Below are positions 19,224-28,628 of a DNA stretch of 41,303 nucleotides, piece by piece (position 1 is the first letter of the stretch; every line of letters begins with the position of its first letter). A program made the position numbers and the translations under genes. Location: assembly GCA_027335685.1 (NCBI GenBank), contig DAHWHN010000006.1, positions 1-41,303 on the forward strand. Reading direction: 5' to 3'. The DNA comes from Acidimicrobiaceae bacterium. GTDB taxonomy: Bacteria; Actinomycetota; Acidimicrobiia; Acidimicrobiales; Bog-793. The notes under the pieces were generated by a model. It was not told the origin of the DNA, made no database searches, and saw nothing but the letters and a program-made list of their open reading frames with translations.

Positions 19224-20400
19224 AGCGCTCACCGACGACGGCAGCCGCCGACGCGCCGAGCCGGGCGCGCACGGCGGGGTGCTCGTAGAGCATGCGCAGC
19301 CGCCTCGCTGCCTCGCCGACGTCCGGCTCCGCCCAGGTCTCCCCCGCGACGTAGACGTTGCGCGCCGCGGGGTTGAAGCGGAGCTCGCCGGCGTCGACGG
19401 CGCACGTGTGGTAGCCGACCGGGCAGCCTGTCGAGATGTCGAGGAAGTCGCACGGCCCCGAGTAGCCCGTCGCGACGACAGGGCGGCCGGCGGCCATCGC
19501 CTCGGCGATCCCGAGCCCGAACCCCTCTGCCCGGTGCAGCGAGAGGTAGACGTCGCACGCCGACGTCAGCGCGGCGAGCTGGCTGTCGCTCATCTCGGTG
19601 TCGAGGAGCGTCCCGCCGGCGTCCGAGACGGCGCGCGCGAGCGCGAGGTGCGCCTCGGGCAGGGTCGCGAGGTTGATCGTCTTCACGACGAGGTGCGCGC
19701 GACGCGCCCGCTCGGCCGGGGAGAACGCCCTCCGGTACGCCTCGACGGCGCCGAGGGGGTTCTTGCGCGCCAGCGTCGAGCTCGCGTCGAAGCTGCAGAG
19801 CACGAGGAAGCGGTCCTCGGGCAGGCCGAGCGCGCGGCGCGCACCGCCCTGCCACGCCTCCCCGGCCGAACCGTCGACAGCGGTGCCGGTGTGCCCGCAG
19901 CGACCCGCGTCGGTCCCGACCGGTCCGTCGTCGACCACGCAGGGCACGACGGCGACCGGACAGGTCGCGTGCCGCTCGAAGACCTCCGCCACGAAGCGCG
20001 ACGCCACCCAGATCTCGTCGACCCGACGTGTCTCGCGGACGAGGTCCGGCGCCAGCGTGGAGAGCTCCCAGAACCACGAGACGACGACGGGTCGCGCGAG
20101 CGGCTCGGGCCGCAGGAAGGACTCGGGGATGACGTGGAACTCGTTGACGTTCAAGAAGAACAGGTCGACGCCGTGGGGCCGGCCACGCGGGAGCTCGCGC
20201 AGCTGCGCGGGCAGGCGGTGCGGTGCCCGAGGCGCCCCGTAGTCGTAGTCGACGAGAGCGACGGGAACACCCGCCTCGACGAGCGCGAGGACGCTGCGGC
20301 GTGCCGCCTGCGCGAGGCCTGTCGTCGACTCCCAGCTCGCGATCGCGTTGACGCCTGGTGGGCGCCGGAGCGCACCCGCCGGCCCCGACGCCGTGGCCAC
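19099..20400 (-). CDS. Glycosyltransferase family 4
   Basis: SWFWELSTLAPDLV...VDEIWVASRFVAEVF...RKNPLGAVEAYRRAFSP...CDVYLSLHRAEGFGLGIAEAMAAGRPVVATGYSGPCDFLD; GTG 20400 (or TTG 20403). Confidence 0.88.
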   Translation of the reverse strand: MATASGPAGALRRPPGVNAIASWESTTGLAQAARRSVLALVEAGVPVALVDYDYGAPRAPHRLPAQLRELPRGRPHGVDLFFLNVNEFHVIPESFLRPEPLARPVVVSWFWELSTLAPDLVRETRRVDEIWVASRFVAEVFERHATCPVAVVPCVVDDGPVGTDAGRCGHTGTAVDGSAGEAWQGGARRALGLPEDRFLVLCSFDASSTLARKNPLGAVEAYRRAFSPAERARRAHLVVKTINLATLPEAHLALARAVSDAGGTLLDTEMSDSQLAALTSACDVYLSLHRAEGFGLGIAEAMAAGRPVVATGYSGPCDFLDISTGCPVGYHTCAVDAGELRFNPAARNVYVAGETWAEPDVGEAARRLRMLYEHPAVRARLGASAAAVVGERFSSATVGRQMVERLEHVVARHVRARRAATGVPEEGARAGRT

Positions 20401-20410
20401 CAACCCTGCC

Positions 20411-21898
20411 TCAGGGCCGCCGCGCCACGAGCGCGCACGCGCCGGCCACGAGCGCCGCGTCGCCAAACCGGGGCGCGAGCCGGCGGAGCTCGACGTCGGC
20501 GAAGCCCCGCGCCGCGACCGCGAACGCGAGGAACCCGCAGCCGACATGGCGGTCCGACACCGTGACGGCGACGGCCGGCTCCGTCCCGGCAGCGGCCCCG
20601 ACGGGGTCGGACAGGTCGATCACGAGGACGCCACCCGGCTCGATCGCGAGCGCCGCGAGGTCGACGAGCTCGACGATCTCACCCGCGGTCAGGTAGCCGA
20701 CGACGCGGGCTGCCGTGAGCGCGCCGACGCTCGACCTGTCGAGACCACGCACGTGCTCGACGACGTCGTCGACCGCGACGACGCCGGCGGCCACGGCGTC
20801 GTCGGCCACAGGGCCGACGTCGACGCCGCGCGCGTCCAGGCCCGCCTTGCGCAGCAGCTCGAGCCACTCGCCTCGTCCCGCCCCGACGTCGAGCACGGGC
20901 TTGGTCGATTGCGTCCCGACGATGTCGGCGAGGTAGCAAGCCGCACGTGCCTCGGCACGAGATGCCGGCTCGACGAGCGCGTCGGCGTAGGCGGCCCACA
21001 GCTGCTCGACGGTCCCCGGGGAGCCGGCGAGGCGAGCGGGAAGCGGCCCTGCGTCGCCACGCGCAACGTGCGCCGCGCCGAGGGCGAGGTCGACCTGGGC
21101 GAGCCGGAGACGCAGGGCGGCGAGCTCGCGCTCGACGGCCCGCTCGGTGGCGCGCAACCTCGCCGTGAGCGCCTCGCCCGCCGCACGCTCGGCCACGAGG
21201 CGCTCGGCGACATCGTCGGCCGCGACCTCGACGCGCGCCGAAAGGTCCCCAATCTCGCTCCGGATCGAGCCGATGCCGTCGTGGTAGCGGGAGAACGACT
21301 GCCGGTCGACGAGGTCCAGCTCCGCGCGCAGCCCGTCGAGCGCCTCCTCGACAGATGCGAGCGCGTAGCCGTGCGCCTCGAGCTTCGGCACGGCCGCCTC
21401 GATCGCCCAACCCTGGCGCTCGAGCGCCGCGCGCAGGTCGCGCACCGCGTCCTGGAGCTCGGCGAGGGTGCCCAGCGCAGCGTCGAGGCGAGCGGCGTCA
21501 CCGTCGGCGCGAGCGGCGAGGGCGTCGAGCGCGTAGCCGTGCGCCTCGAGCTTCGGCACGGCCGCCTCGATCGCCCAACCCTGGCGCTCGACGCGCCCGG
21601 CGACGTCGTCGACCCGGGCGGCGAGCGCTCCGGACTCGGCGCCCAGCGCGGCGAGCGCAGGACCGGCGTCGCGCGCCAGGCTCTCGACCCGCTCCTCGTC
21701 GAGGGCGGCGCCGAGTGCCCGCACGTCGTCACGCAGCGTGTGGTTGAACGCGACCTGCTCGCGCAGGACCGGCCACGCGATCCGCGCGACGACGCGCTGC
21801 GCGAGACCGGCACGGCGGCCACCTGATCTGTCGAGCCCGAGGTCCGGCGACGGGCGCGCCCCGGCGGGACCGTCGCTGTCCGGCGTCGGCTGCGACAA
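20411..21898 (-). CDS. Coiled-coil protein with C-terminal SAM methyltransferase-like domain (ccMT-1)
   Basis: Long Ala/Glu/Leu/Arg coiled-coil N-half, then PVLDVGAGRGEWLELLRKAGLDARGVDV; similar in architecture to 24553-26007. Confidence 0.82.
   Translation of the reverse strand: MSQPTPDSDGPAGARPSPDLGLDRSGGRRAGLAQRVVARIAWPVLREQVAFNHTLRDDVRALGAALDEERVESLARDAGPALAALGAESGALAARVDDVAGRVERQGWAIEAAVPKLEAHGYALDALAARADGDAARLDAALGTLAELQDAVRDLRAALERQGWAIEAAVPKLEAHGYALASVEEALDGLRAELDLVDRQSFSRYHDGIGSIRSEIGDLSARVEVAADDVAERLVAERAAGEALTARLRATERAVERELAALRLRLAQVDLALGAAHVARGDAGPLPARLAGSPGTVEQLWAAYADALVEPASRAEARAACYLADIVGTQSTKPVLDVGAGRGEWLELLRKAGLDARGVDVGPVADDAVAAGVVAVDDVVEHVRGLDRSSVGALTAARVVGYLTAGEIVELVDLAALAIEPGGVLVIDLSDPVGAAAGTEPAVAVTVSDRHVGCGFLAFAVAARGFADVELRRLAPRFGDAALVAGACALVARRP
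21358..21423. repeat. 66-bp perfect direct repeat, copy 1
   Basis: Identical to 21526-21591; encodes (minus strand) the ERQGWAIEAAVPKLEAHGYAL segment. Confidence 0.97.
21526..21591. repeat. 66-bp perfect direct repeat, copy 2 (period 168 bp = 56 codons)
   Basis: Identical to 21358-21423. Confidence 0.97.
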
Positions 21899-21942
21899 CG
21901 ACCCTCTCCTTTCGCCCCGGCTCTGCGGGACCCCGACAACGG

Positions 21943-24540
21943 CTACGAGACCCTAACGCCACCCGGGAGATGTGGCAGGACGATCTCGGCGGCTGTGTCC
22001 GCCGGCCGGACCGTCGAGACGAGGGCGGCGAGGGCGTCACGAGCCTGCGAGGCGACGGCTGCGGGGAGCCATGCCGTCTCCGCCGTCTTCCTCGCCCGCG
22101 CCCCGACCCGCCCGCGCAGGGCCGGGTCCGCCGCGAGCCTGCGCATCCAACGGGCTGCTCCGGCTACGTCCGGCTCGAGCCAGAGATAGCCGGCTCCCGG
22201 AGGTGCCGCCGACTCCGAGTCCAGGTAGAAGTCGGCGTCGGTCGCCTCACGGACCTCGTAGCCGACACGGCAGCCGTCCCGGCCGCTCGTGTGACCGTCG
22301 AGGGCCGACCAGCTCGTCGCGAGGACGACCTTGCCGCACGCCATCGCGTCGACCAGCAGGAGACCGACGGGCTCGGCACGGTGGAGGGAGACCACGACGT
22401 CGCTCTCGTCGAAGAGAGCTTGCAGCTCGCCCCGCGAGGGGTCGAGGACGATCCGTCCCCGGACCCGCGCCAGCTCCTCGGCGAGGCGGGCGGCGGCCTC
22501 GGGCCGCGCCGCCGATCCCCCGAACGCCACGGTGAGGCGCGCCAGGCGACCCCGCTCGCCGCTCGGGAAGGCCGCCCGGAAGGCGTCGACGACGGCGAAG
22601 GGGTTCGCATAGGCGACGCCCGTCCCCTCCTCGACCGCCGCGAGGAGCTCGCACGGCCCCGAGCGAGCGCTCCGTTCCACCGGCACGCCGGCGCAGGCCG
22701 GCCAGGCCACGATGCGCGCGGGCACAGAGGTGCTCATCGCCGCGACCTCTGCGCCGTGCTCGCCCGCGACCCACACGTGCTCGGCGAGCTCGAGCAGCAG
22801 CCTGTAGTCCGTCGTGAGCGGGGTGAGGCTCGGCGCGAGGACCGCCACGACGCGGTGGCCCCGCGCCCGGCGGACACGGGCCAGCCGGCCCATCCGCCCC
22901 GCCGACGCGTCGTCGGCGACGTAGAGGGCGACGACGTGGGGGCAGCGGGTGACGAGGTCCCGGTCCGCGCGGTCCATCTCCTCCTCGGCGAGCTGGAGGA
23001 CGGCGCGGTCCCGGGTCGCGCGCGCCGCCGCCTCGGCCCGGTCGCCGTGCTCGCTCCGGCCCGCCGCGTCCGCCGCTCCGTCCGCCCGACCGGGTCGACC
23101 GGGCTCCGGGGTGCCCCCCGCCGCGCCCGGTGACCCGGGGGCCACCGTGGCGCCCGGCTGCGACCGGTCGCCGTCTCGGACCGCCGGGCCGAGCGGTGCA
23201 GACAGCTCGGCGGCGACGACGTCGATCCCGCCGGCGCCGAGCGCGTCCACGAGGCGTCGGGCTCCTCGCGCCAGCTCGCCCGGGCTCCGGACGACGAACA
23301 GGTTCGCGCCGGCGAGCGACCGGGACCCGAGTGCCAGGTGCCTCCGGCTCGCCACCTTTCTCGCGCGCTGGGCAGCGCAGTGCTCGACGTGGGCCACGTA
23401 CTGCTCTGCCACGACGCGGTAGGTCGCCTCGCTCTCGACGAAGCGCCTCGCGGCCTCTCCGGCGCGCCGGCAACGCTCGGGGTCCGCCGCGACCGCGTCC
23501 ATGATCTCGACGAGGCTGTCGTGCTCGCGGTCGAAGTCCGTCGTCACGCGCCAGCAGTACCGGCTGTCCAGCTCGCGGAACTGCAGCACGTCGCTCACGA
23601 TCGCAGGCCGACCGGCGCCGAGGGTCCGCATCAGCGTCGCGCTCATCTCCCCGGCCGTCGGCCAGCGCAGCGAGATCCCGACGTCGCACAGCGACATCTC
23701 CCGCTCGAGCTCGTCGAGCGGGAGGTTCGTCTTCACCTCGAGCGCGCCGGCGAGGTCGGGCCGCTCTGCGAGCCGGCGCACCTCGATCTCGAGCAACCGG
23801 TCGTCGGCGCGTCCGGCGATCACCATCCGGGCAGCCGGCCGGCGGGCACGGACCTCGGCGAAGGCCTCGACGATCGGCATGATGCGCTTGTAGTAGTTGA
23901 TCCCGCCGAAGACGCCGAAGACGACCTCTCCCGGCCGTCGTGGCTCGAGGCGCGGCACGTCGGGGACGATCTGGGCAGGAAGCTGGATCGTCGCGATGTC
24001 GGCACCGCCGTAGCGCCGGCGCATCTCACGTGCCATCGCGCTCGAGTGCACGAGCGTGCGCACGTTGGACTCGACGATCCGCCGAGCCAGGAGGACGGCG
24101 ATCCGGTCGAGGTCGATCCTGCCGTTGCCGGCGTCCACGAGCGGCAGGTCGTCCTCCGGCGCGATCGCGGGGCAGTCGTACGCCACCTCGTCGCGGAATA
24201 TCGTGCTCCGGGCGTCCCCGCACATCTCCGCGGTGAAGTCCGCGAGAGACGGGTCGTGGAGGACGAGCAAGCCGGGCTCCTCGAAGGCCCGGCCGTAGAT
24301 GAACCGGTGGAAGTTCGGGTTGTTGCCCATCTGGTAGATCGCGCAGTCGTACTCGCCGGGGAGCACGCTCGAGTCGCCGACCACATCGACCCCGTCCGGC
24401 GCCCGGGCGCTCCAGAGCACCTCGTCGCTGACCACGGCCGTCACGTCGAGCAGGTTCCTGAGCTCTTCGAGCAGCTCGTAGCTGTAGTCGCCGATCCCCG
24501 TGCGCTCGGGCGGCAACGGGGAGAAGAACGCGACCCGCAC
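21943..24540 (-). CDS. Two-module GT4-GT4 glycosyltransferase fusion; second module divergent
   Basis: N-module FFSPLPPERTGIGDYSYELLEEL ... DVGISLRWPTAGEMSATLMRTLGAGRPAIVSD; C-module NPFAVVDAFRAAF ... DVVVSLHRAEPVGLLLVDAMACGKVVLATSW. Confidence 0.85.
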   Translation of the reverse strand: MRVAFFSPLPPERTGIGDYSYELLEELRNLLDVTAVVSDEVLWSARAPDGVDVVGDSSVLPGEYDCAIYQMGNNPNFHRFIYGRAFEEPGLLVLHDPSLADFTAEMCGDARSTIFRDEVAYDCPAIAPEDDLPLVDAGNGRIDLDRIAVLLARRIVESNVRTLVHSSAMAREMRRRYGGADIATIQLPAQIVPDVPRLEPRRPGEVVFGVFGGINYYKRIMPIVEAFAEVRARRPAARMVIAGRADDRLLEIEVRRLAERPDLAGALEVKTNLPLDELEREMSLCDVGISLRWPTAGEMSATLMRTLGAGRPAIVSDVLQFRELDSRYCWRVTTDFDREHDSLVEIMDAVAADPERCRRAGEAARRFVESEATYRVVAEQYVAHVEHCAAQRARKVASRRHLALGSRSLAGANLFVVRSPGELARGARRLVDALGAGGIDVVAAELSAPLGPAVRDGDRSQPGATVAPGSPGAAGGTPEPGRPGRADGAADAAGRSEHGDRAEAAARATRDRAVLQLAEEEMDRADRDLVTRCPHVVALYVADDASAGRMGRLARVRRARGHRVVAVLAPSLTPLTTDYRLLLELAEHVWVAGEHGAEVAAMSTSVPARIVAWPACAGVPVERSARSGPCELLAAVEEGTGVAYANPFAVVDAFRAAFPSGERGRLARLTVAFGGSAARPEAAARLAEELARVRGRIVLDPSRGELQALFDESDVVVSLHRAEPVGLLLVDAMACGKVVLATSWSALDGHTSGRDGCRVGYEVREATDADFYLDSESAAPPGAGYLWLEPDVAGAARWMRRLAADPALRGRVGARARKTAETAWLPAAVASQARDALAALVSTVRPADTAAEIVLPHLPGGVRVS

Positions 24541-24552
24541 GGACGCGCGCCC

Positions 24553-26007
24553 CTAGGGCCGGTGACCGACGACCACGTAGTCGGCGGGCGCGAACAGGTG
24601 GACGTTGACGGCGTCGACGACGGCACCGACGGTTTCGGCCCACGGCTCGTCCGGCTTCGGGCGCTCCAGTCCCTGCGCCTGCTCCGCCCGCTCGAGCCGG
24701 CGGACCTCGACGTCGGTGAAGCCACGTGCGCCGACGAGGAAGGCGAGCAGCGGCGGCGGCAGCGGGCGCCGGTGGGTCGGGTCGAGGTAGAACGACGACG
24801 CGCCGACCACGAGGTTCTCCGGGTTCTGCGTCTCGAGAAGGATGAGCCCGCCCGGCCGGATGGCCCGAGCGCTGAGCTCGACGAGCTCGATGAGCTCGTC
24901 GACCCCGAGGTGCTCGACGACCTGGATGGCCGTGACCGCACCGAGGGAGGCGGCGGGCACCCCGAGCAGGTGCGCGCGCGCGTCCTCGACGCGGACGTCG
25001 AGGCCGCGTGCTCGGCACGAGGCCGCGTGCTCGGCGTTGAGCTCGACCCCGTAGGCCGGGACGCCTCCGGCGGCGAGCACGTCGAGGAGCTCGCCGCGGC
25101 CAGAGCCGACGTCGAGGACTGGTCCTCCCGCGTCGGCGAGGTCGTCGAGGTAGAGCCGGACGCGCTCGCGCACGACGGGCTCCGGGCCGCGAAAGGCCTC
25201 CGCGAACACCGCTTCCAGGCTCGCGAAGCCGCTCGGCACGCCTGCGAGCTCCGCTGGCGCCGGCACGTCGGGAAAGCTGCGGCGGACCTGGGTGAGGAAC
25301 AGGTCGAGCTGGCCCATGCGGAGCCAGACGTCGTCGAGTGCGGCCCGCCAGGCATCGCGGTGGGTCGCGGCGCCGTCGAGCGCCTCGAGCGCGGCGGAGC
25401 GGGCAGCCTCGGACGCCGCGGCGATCGCGTCGTCGATGCCCGCGCGCACGGCCAGCACGTCGTCCGTCACGGCGGCCAGCCCGGTCGACACGGCCTGCGA
25501 CGCGATGCCCGACGCAGCCTCGACTGCGGCTTCCCGGACCCCGGGCAGCGCGGACTCGAGGTCGTCGAGGCGCAGCTCGAGCTCGTCAAGGGCGGCGCGC
25601 AGGCGACCGACGCCGTCGTGGTACCGGGCGAGAGCCTGCCGCTGGCCGAGGTCGACCTTGTCCTGGACGAGGTCGATCTGGCGGATGAGGTCTCCGGTCG
25701 CCCGCTCGAGGTGGGTGAGGAGGAACTCGTGGCGGTCGAGCGGCTCCTCGTGGCGGACGAGGACGCTGCTGTGGTGCGCGAGGTCCCCGTCGACACGGGC
25801 GAGACGGAGCTCGTCGCTGTCGAGGCGCGCCCGGACCGCGTCGAGCTCGGCGAGCAGGGCGCGGTTGACCTGGACCTGGTGGCGCAGGACGGGCCAGAGG
25901 ATGCGACCGAGCAGGCGCCGGGCGAAGCGGAACCGCCCCGGGGCGGCCGGCAGCCCGATGTCGGCGTGCGCCTCGGCGACCGACCAGCTCGGGGTCAGGC
26001 CGGGCAC
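24553..26007 (-). CDS. Coiled-coil protein with C-terminal SAM methyltransferase domain (ccMT-2)
   Basis: WPVLRHQVQVNRALLAEL ... RYHDGVGRLRAALDELELRLDDLE ... PVLDVGSGRGELLDVLAAGGVPAYGVE ... ETQNPENLVVGASSFYLDPTHRRPLPPPLLAFLVGARGF; start GTG 26007 is a best guess. Confidence 0.85.
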   Translation of the reverse strand: MPGLTPSWSVAEAHADIGLPAAPGRFRFARRLLGRILWPVLRHQVQVNRALLAELDAVRARLDSDELRLARVDGDLAHHSSVLVRHEEPLDRHEFLLTHLERATGDLIRQIDLVQDKVDLGQRQALARYHDGVGRLRAALDELELRLDDLESALPGVREAAVEAASGIASQAVSTGLAAVTDDVLAVRAGIDDAIAAASEAARSAALEALDGAATHRDAWRAALDDVWLRMGQLDLFLTQVRRSFPDVPAPAELAGVPSGFASLEAVFAEAFRGPEPVVRERVRLYLDDLADAGGPVLDVGSGRGELLDVLAAGGVPAYGVELNAEHAASCRARGLDVRVEDARAHLLGVPAASLGAVTAIQVVEHLGVDELIELVELSARAIRPGGLILLETQNPENLVVGASSFYLDPTHRRPLPPPLLAFLVGARGFTDVEVRRLERAEQAQGLERPKPDEPWAETVGAVVDAVNVHLFAPADYVVVGHRP

Positions 26008-26090
26008 GAGGTATCGCCCGTCGTGGTCGGCTCGCTCGTCGCCATGGCGCGCCCATCGTACCGGGGCCCGCCGCCCCCTGCCGAGCTCGT

Positions 26091-26138
26091 CCCAGCCCAG
26101 CCCAGCCCAGCCCAGCCCAGCCCAGCCCAGCCCAGCCC
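26091..26138. repeat. Pentanucleotide microsatellite (CCCAG)9
   Basis: Nine consecutive cccag units then cccg, between the 26213 gene and ccMT-2. Confidence 0.97.
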
Positions 26139-26212
26139 GGTCGGGTCCGCGGTCCCCCGCGCGTCGCGCCCGGAGCCGCACGGGCGGCGCCAGGGCGCGA
26201 GGTGCGGGCTTG

Positions 26213-28612
26213 CTAGCGCCCGCTGCGGGCGCGCCAGCGCGGCCGTCGTGGGGCAGTCCGGCGGCGCTCGGCAAGGACGGACTGTGCGTGGGCAAAGCGC
26301 GCCGCGACGACGCGTGCGCGCGCCTCGAGCCCGTGGTGCTCGAGCACGTCGGCCTGAGCAAGCGCCCCGCGCTCGCGCGCAAGGTCCGGGTGGTCGGCGA
26401 CCTCGCGCAGCAGCCGTGCAGCGACTGCGAGGTCCGGCTCGGCCCAGCGCGCGCCGTGCGGGTACGGGTCGTGCGCGACGGGCACGTGGCCCACCGTGTA
26501 GGGCACGAGGTAGGAGTTCTGCTCGGTCATGAAGTCGAGGTTGCCCGAGTAGCCGGTCGCGACGACCGGCTTTCCGAGAGCCATCGCCTCGGCGAGGGTG
26601 AGCCCGAAGCCCTCCGAGCGGTGCAGCGAGACGTAGCAGTCGCACGACGCCATCAGGGCCGACTGCCCGGCCCGGTCGAGGTAGCTGTCGAGGACGACGA
26701 CGTCCGGCCGTCGGCTGGCCTCGCGCTTCAACCGCTCGAGCTCCCCGGCGCGCCGCTGCGCGTTGACCGCCTTGAGCACGAGCACGGGACCCTCGCCCGG
26801 CGCGAACGCCCGGCAGAACGCCTCGAGGAGCCCGAAGGGGTTCTTGCGCTCGACGTCGCTCATCACGTCGAAGCAGAAGAGGAACATCGTGCCCTCCGGG
26901 AGCCCGAGCTCCCGGCGAGAGCGCGCCGCGGCGGGGCTCGGCGCGACGACCGGGAGCGGGAAGGCGACCACTGGAACGGTCGCGACCGCGGCGATCGCCC
27001 GGCGGGTGAACTCGCTGTTGGCCCAGACCTCGTCGACGTAGGCAAAGGACGCCGCGTAGCGGGCCGGGAACTCCTCGAGCTCCCACGCCCACAGGCCGAT
27101 CGTGTAGTGGTCGGCGAAGAACCCCGGCCCCACCCGGGCGGCGAAGCGGGGGAGCTCGTCCGCGTTCACGCAGACGAGGTTGACGTCGAGATCGTCGCGC
27201 CGCGACGCGTCGAACTCGTGGAGCTGCCTGCTCGCCGACGTCACGTCGACGTAGGTCGACGTCGTGATGCCCGCCCGCTCGGCGGCGAGCACCGCGAGGC
27301 GACCGTGCTCGCCGACGCCGGTCTCGGCGCGCAGGTACCCTGCGACGCGTATCCCCGGCCGGGGGGATGCAGGCGCAGGGCCGACGGCGCGATCTGCCAG
27401 CGCGAGACGGGCGTCGAGCCGGCCCTGGGCGACCTCGTGGTGGCTCCACTCGGCGACACGGTCGCTGTCGGCGCCGTCGGGATCCGGGAAGACCGCCTGC
27501 AGGTCCGGGCGGCTCGCATGCAGCGCGGCGAGATAGCGCGTCAGGCGACCACCGGGCCGCTCGTCGGGCACGGCGTTCAGCCAGTCGAGGAACTGCCGGC
27601 CGTCGTCGTCGAAGGGGTTCGGCGGCGCAGCGAGCGCACAGCCGTCGTGCGCCTCACTGTCGAGCAACGCGGCGCGGAAGAGCGCGCGCATGACCCGGTC
27701 GTACGCGAGCCCGTTGCCGAGGCGCCCGAACGCGTACTCCGGCGACACGCCGCCGTGACCCGCAGCGACAAGCCGGCTCGCGTAGTCGTCGCACAGCCTG
27801 GCCAGGCCGGGACGCTCGGACAGCACGATGCGCGGCTGCTCGCCCTGGTGCTTGCTCAGCAGGTGCGGCGCATCCGGGCTGTAACCGCTGAAGTGGAAGA
27901 AGTGGATGGGCTCGCCGTCGAGGCGTGGCAGCACCCCGTCGAAGGCGACCTCGCGGCCATGCAGGTTCCAGTACGCGACGTTGAAAGTCGGATCGTGCAC
28001 GATCGATGTCGGGAACAGTCCGGGCACGAAGTCGACCCAGCGCTGGTCCACGAAGCGCATGTGCACCGGATCGGTCACGCACTCCCGGCGCAGCCGCACC
28101 TTCCAGAAGTCGAGGAACTCCGCGGCATCTCTCGACACCGCGACGAAGCCGAGGTTGTAGATCCCCGACGCGAGGATGTCGCTCTCGGTGACGCTCCGCC
28201 CGTCACGCGGGATCGGTCGGGTCACGTGCGGTGTCAGCACGATGCCGGTCTCGACGGCCCGCTCGCAGAGCTCGTCGAGCGGCGCGTAGACGACGACGTC
28301 GGGATCGAGGTAGAGCACGGCATCCGCGCCACCGGCGAGGAGCGTCTCGAGCAACCAGGGCTTCACGGCCGTCGCGATCTCGAGGACGTCGTAGATCGCG
28401 ACCATCTTCACGAGCTCCTCGGGCGCGATCCCGATCTCGTCGAGGTGGAGGATCCGGAACGGCTCCGCCGACGTGCCGACGCTCCGCTCGAGGTCGTCGA
28501 GCAGCAAGACGTCGAGGACCGATCCGGGGTGGTGGCGCGCGAACGACGTCGCGAGCACACGCGCCGCGGGCAGGTAGTTGCGAGCGACGATCGTGCAGGC
28601 GCGGACGGTCAC
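26213..28612 (-). CDS. GT8-like + GT4 fusion glycosyltransferase
   Basis: N-terminal CTIVARNYLPAARVLATSFARHHPGS ... AVKPWLLETLLAGGADAVLYLDPDVVVYAPLDEL (DxD present); C-terminal GT4 CYVSLHRSEGFGLTLAEAMALGKPVVATGYSGNLDFM; GTG 28612 or ATG 28663. Confidence 0.88.
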   Translation of the reverse strand: MTVRACTIVARNYLPAARVLATSFARHHPGSVLDVLLLDDLERSVGTSAEPFRILHLDEIGIAPEELVKMVAIYDVLEIATAVKPWLLETLLAGGADAVLYLDPDVVVYAPLDELCERAVETGIVLTPHVTRPIPRDGRSVTESDILASGIYNLGFVAVSRDAAEFLDFWKVRLRRECVTDPVHMRFVDQRWVDFVPGLFPTSIVHDPTFNVAYWNLHGREVAFDGVLPRLDGEPIHFFHFSGYSPDAPHLLSKHQGEQPRIVLSERPGLARLCDDYASRLVAAGHGGVSPEYAFGRLGNGLAYDRVMRALFRAALLDSEAHDGCALAAPPNPFDDDGRQFLDWLNAVPDERPGGRLTRYLAALHASRPDLQAVFPDPDGADSDRVAEWSHHEVAQGRLDARLALADRAVGPAPASPRPGIRVAGYLRAETGVGEHGRLAVLAAERAGITTSTYVDVTSASRQLHEFDASRRDDLDVNLVCVNADELPRFAARVGPGFFADHYTIGLWAWELEEFPARYAASFAYVDEVWANSEFTRRAIAAVATVPVVAFPLPVVAPSPAAARSRRELGLPEGTMFLFCFDVMSDVERKNPFGLLEAFCRAFAPGEGPVLVLKAVNAQRRAGELERLKREASRRPDVVVLDSYLDRAGQSALMASCDCYVSLHRSEGFGLTLAEAMALGKPVVATGYSGNLDFMTEQNSYLVPYTVGHVPVAHDPYPHGARWAEPDLAVAARLLREVADHPDLARERGALAQADVLEHHGLEARARVVAARFAHAQSVLAERRRTAPRRPRWRARSGR

Positions 28613-28628
28613 GGTGCTGTGCCTCGGC

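Noticed and set aside
21358-21591. Possible CRISPR-like repeats
   Set aside because: Only two copies, inside a coding sequence with in-frame 168-bp spacing; better explained as an intragenic protein repeat.
23338-26532. 1064-aa plus-strand ORF
   Set aside because: Antisense to the GT4-GT4 and ccMT-2 genes; no domain motifs.
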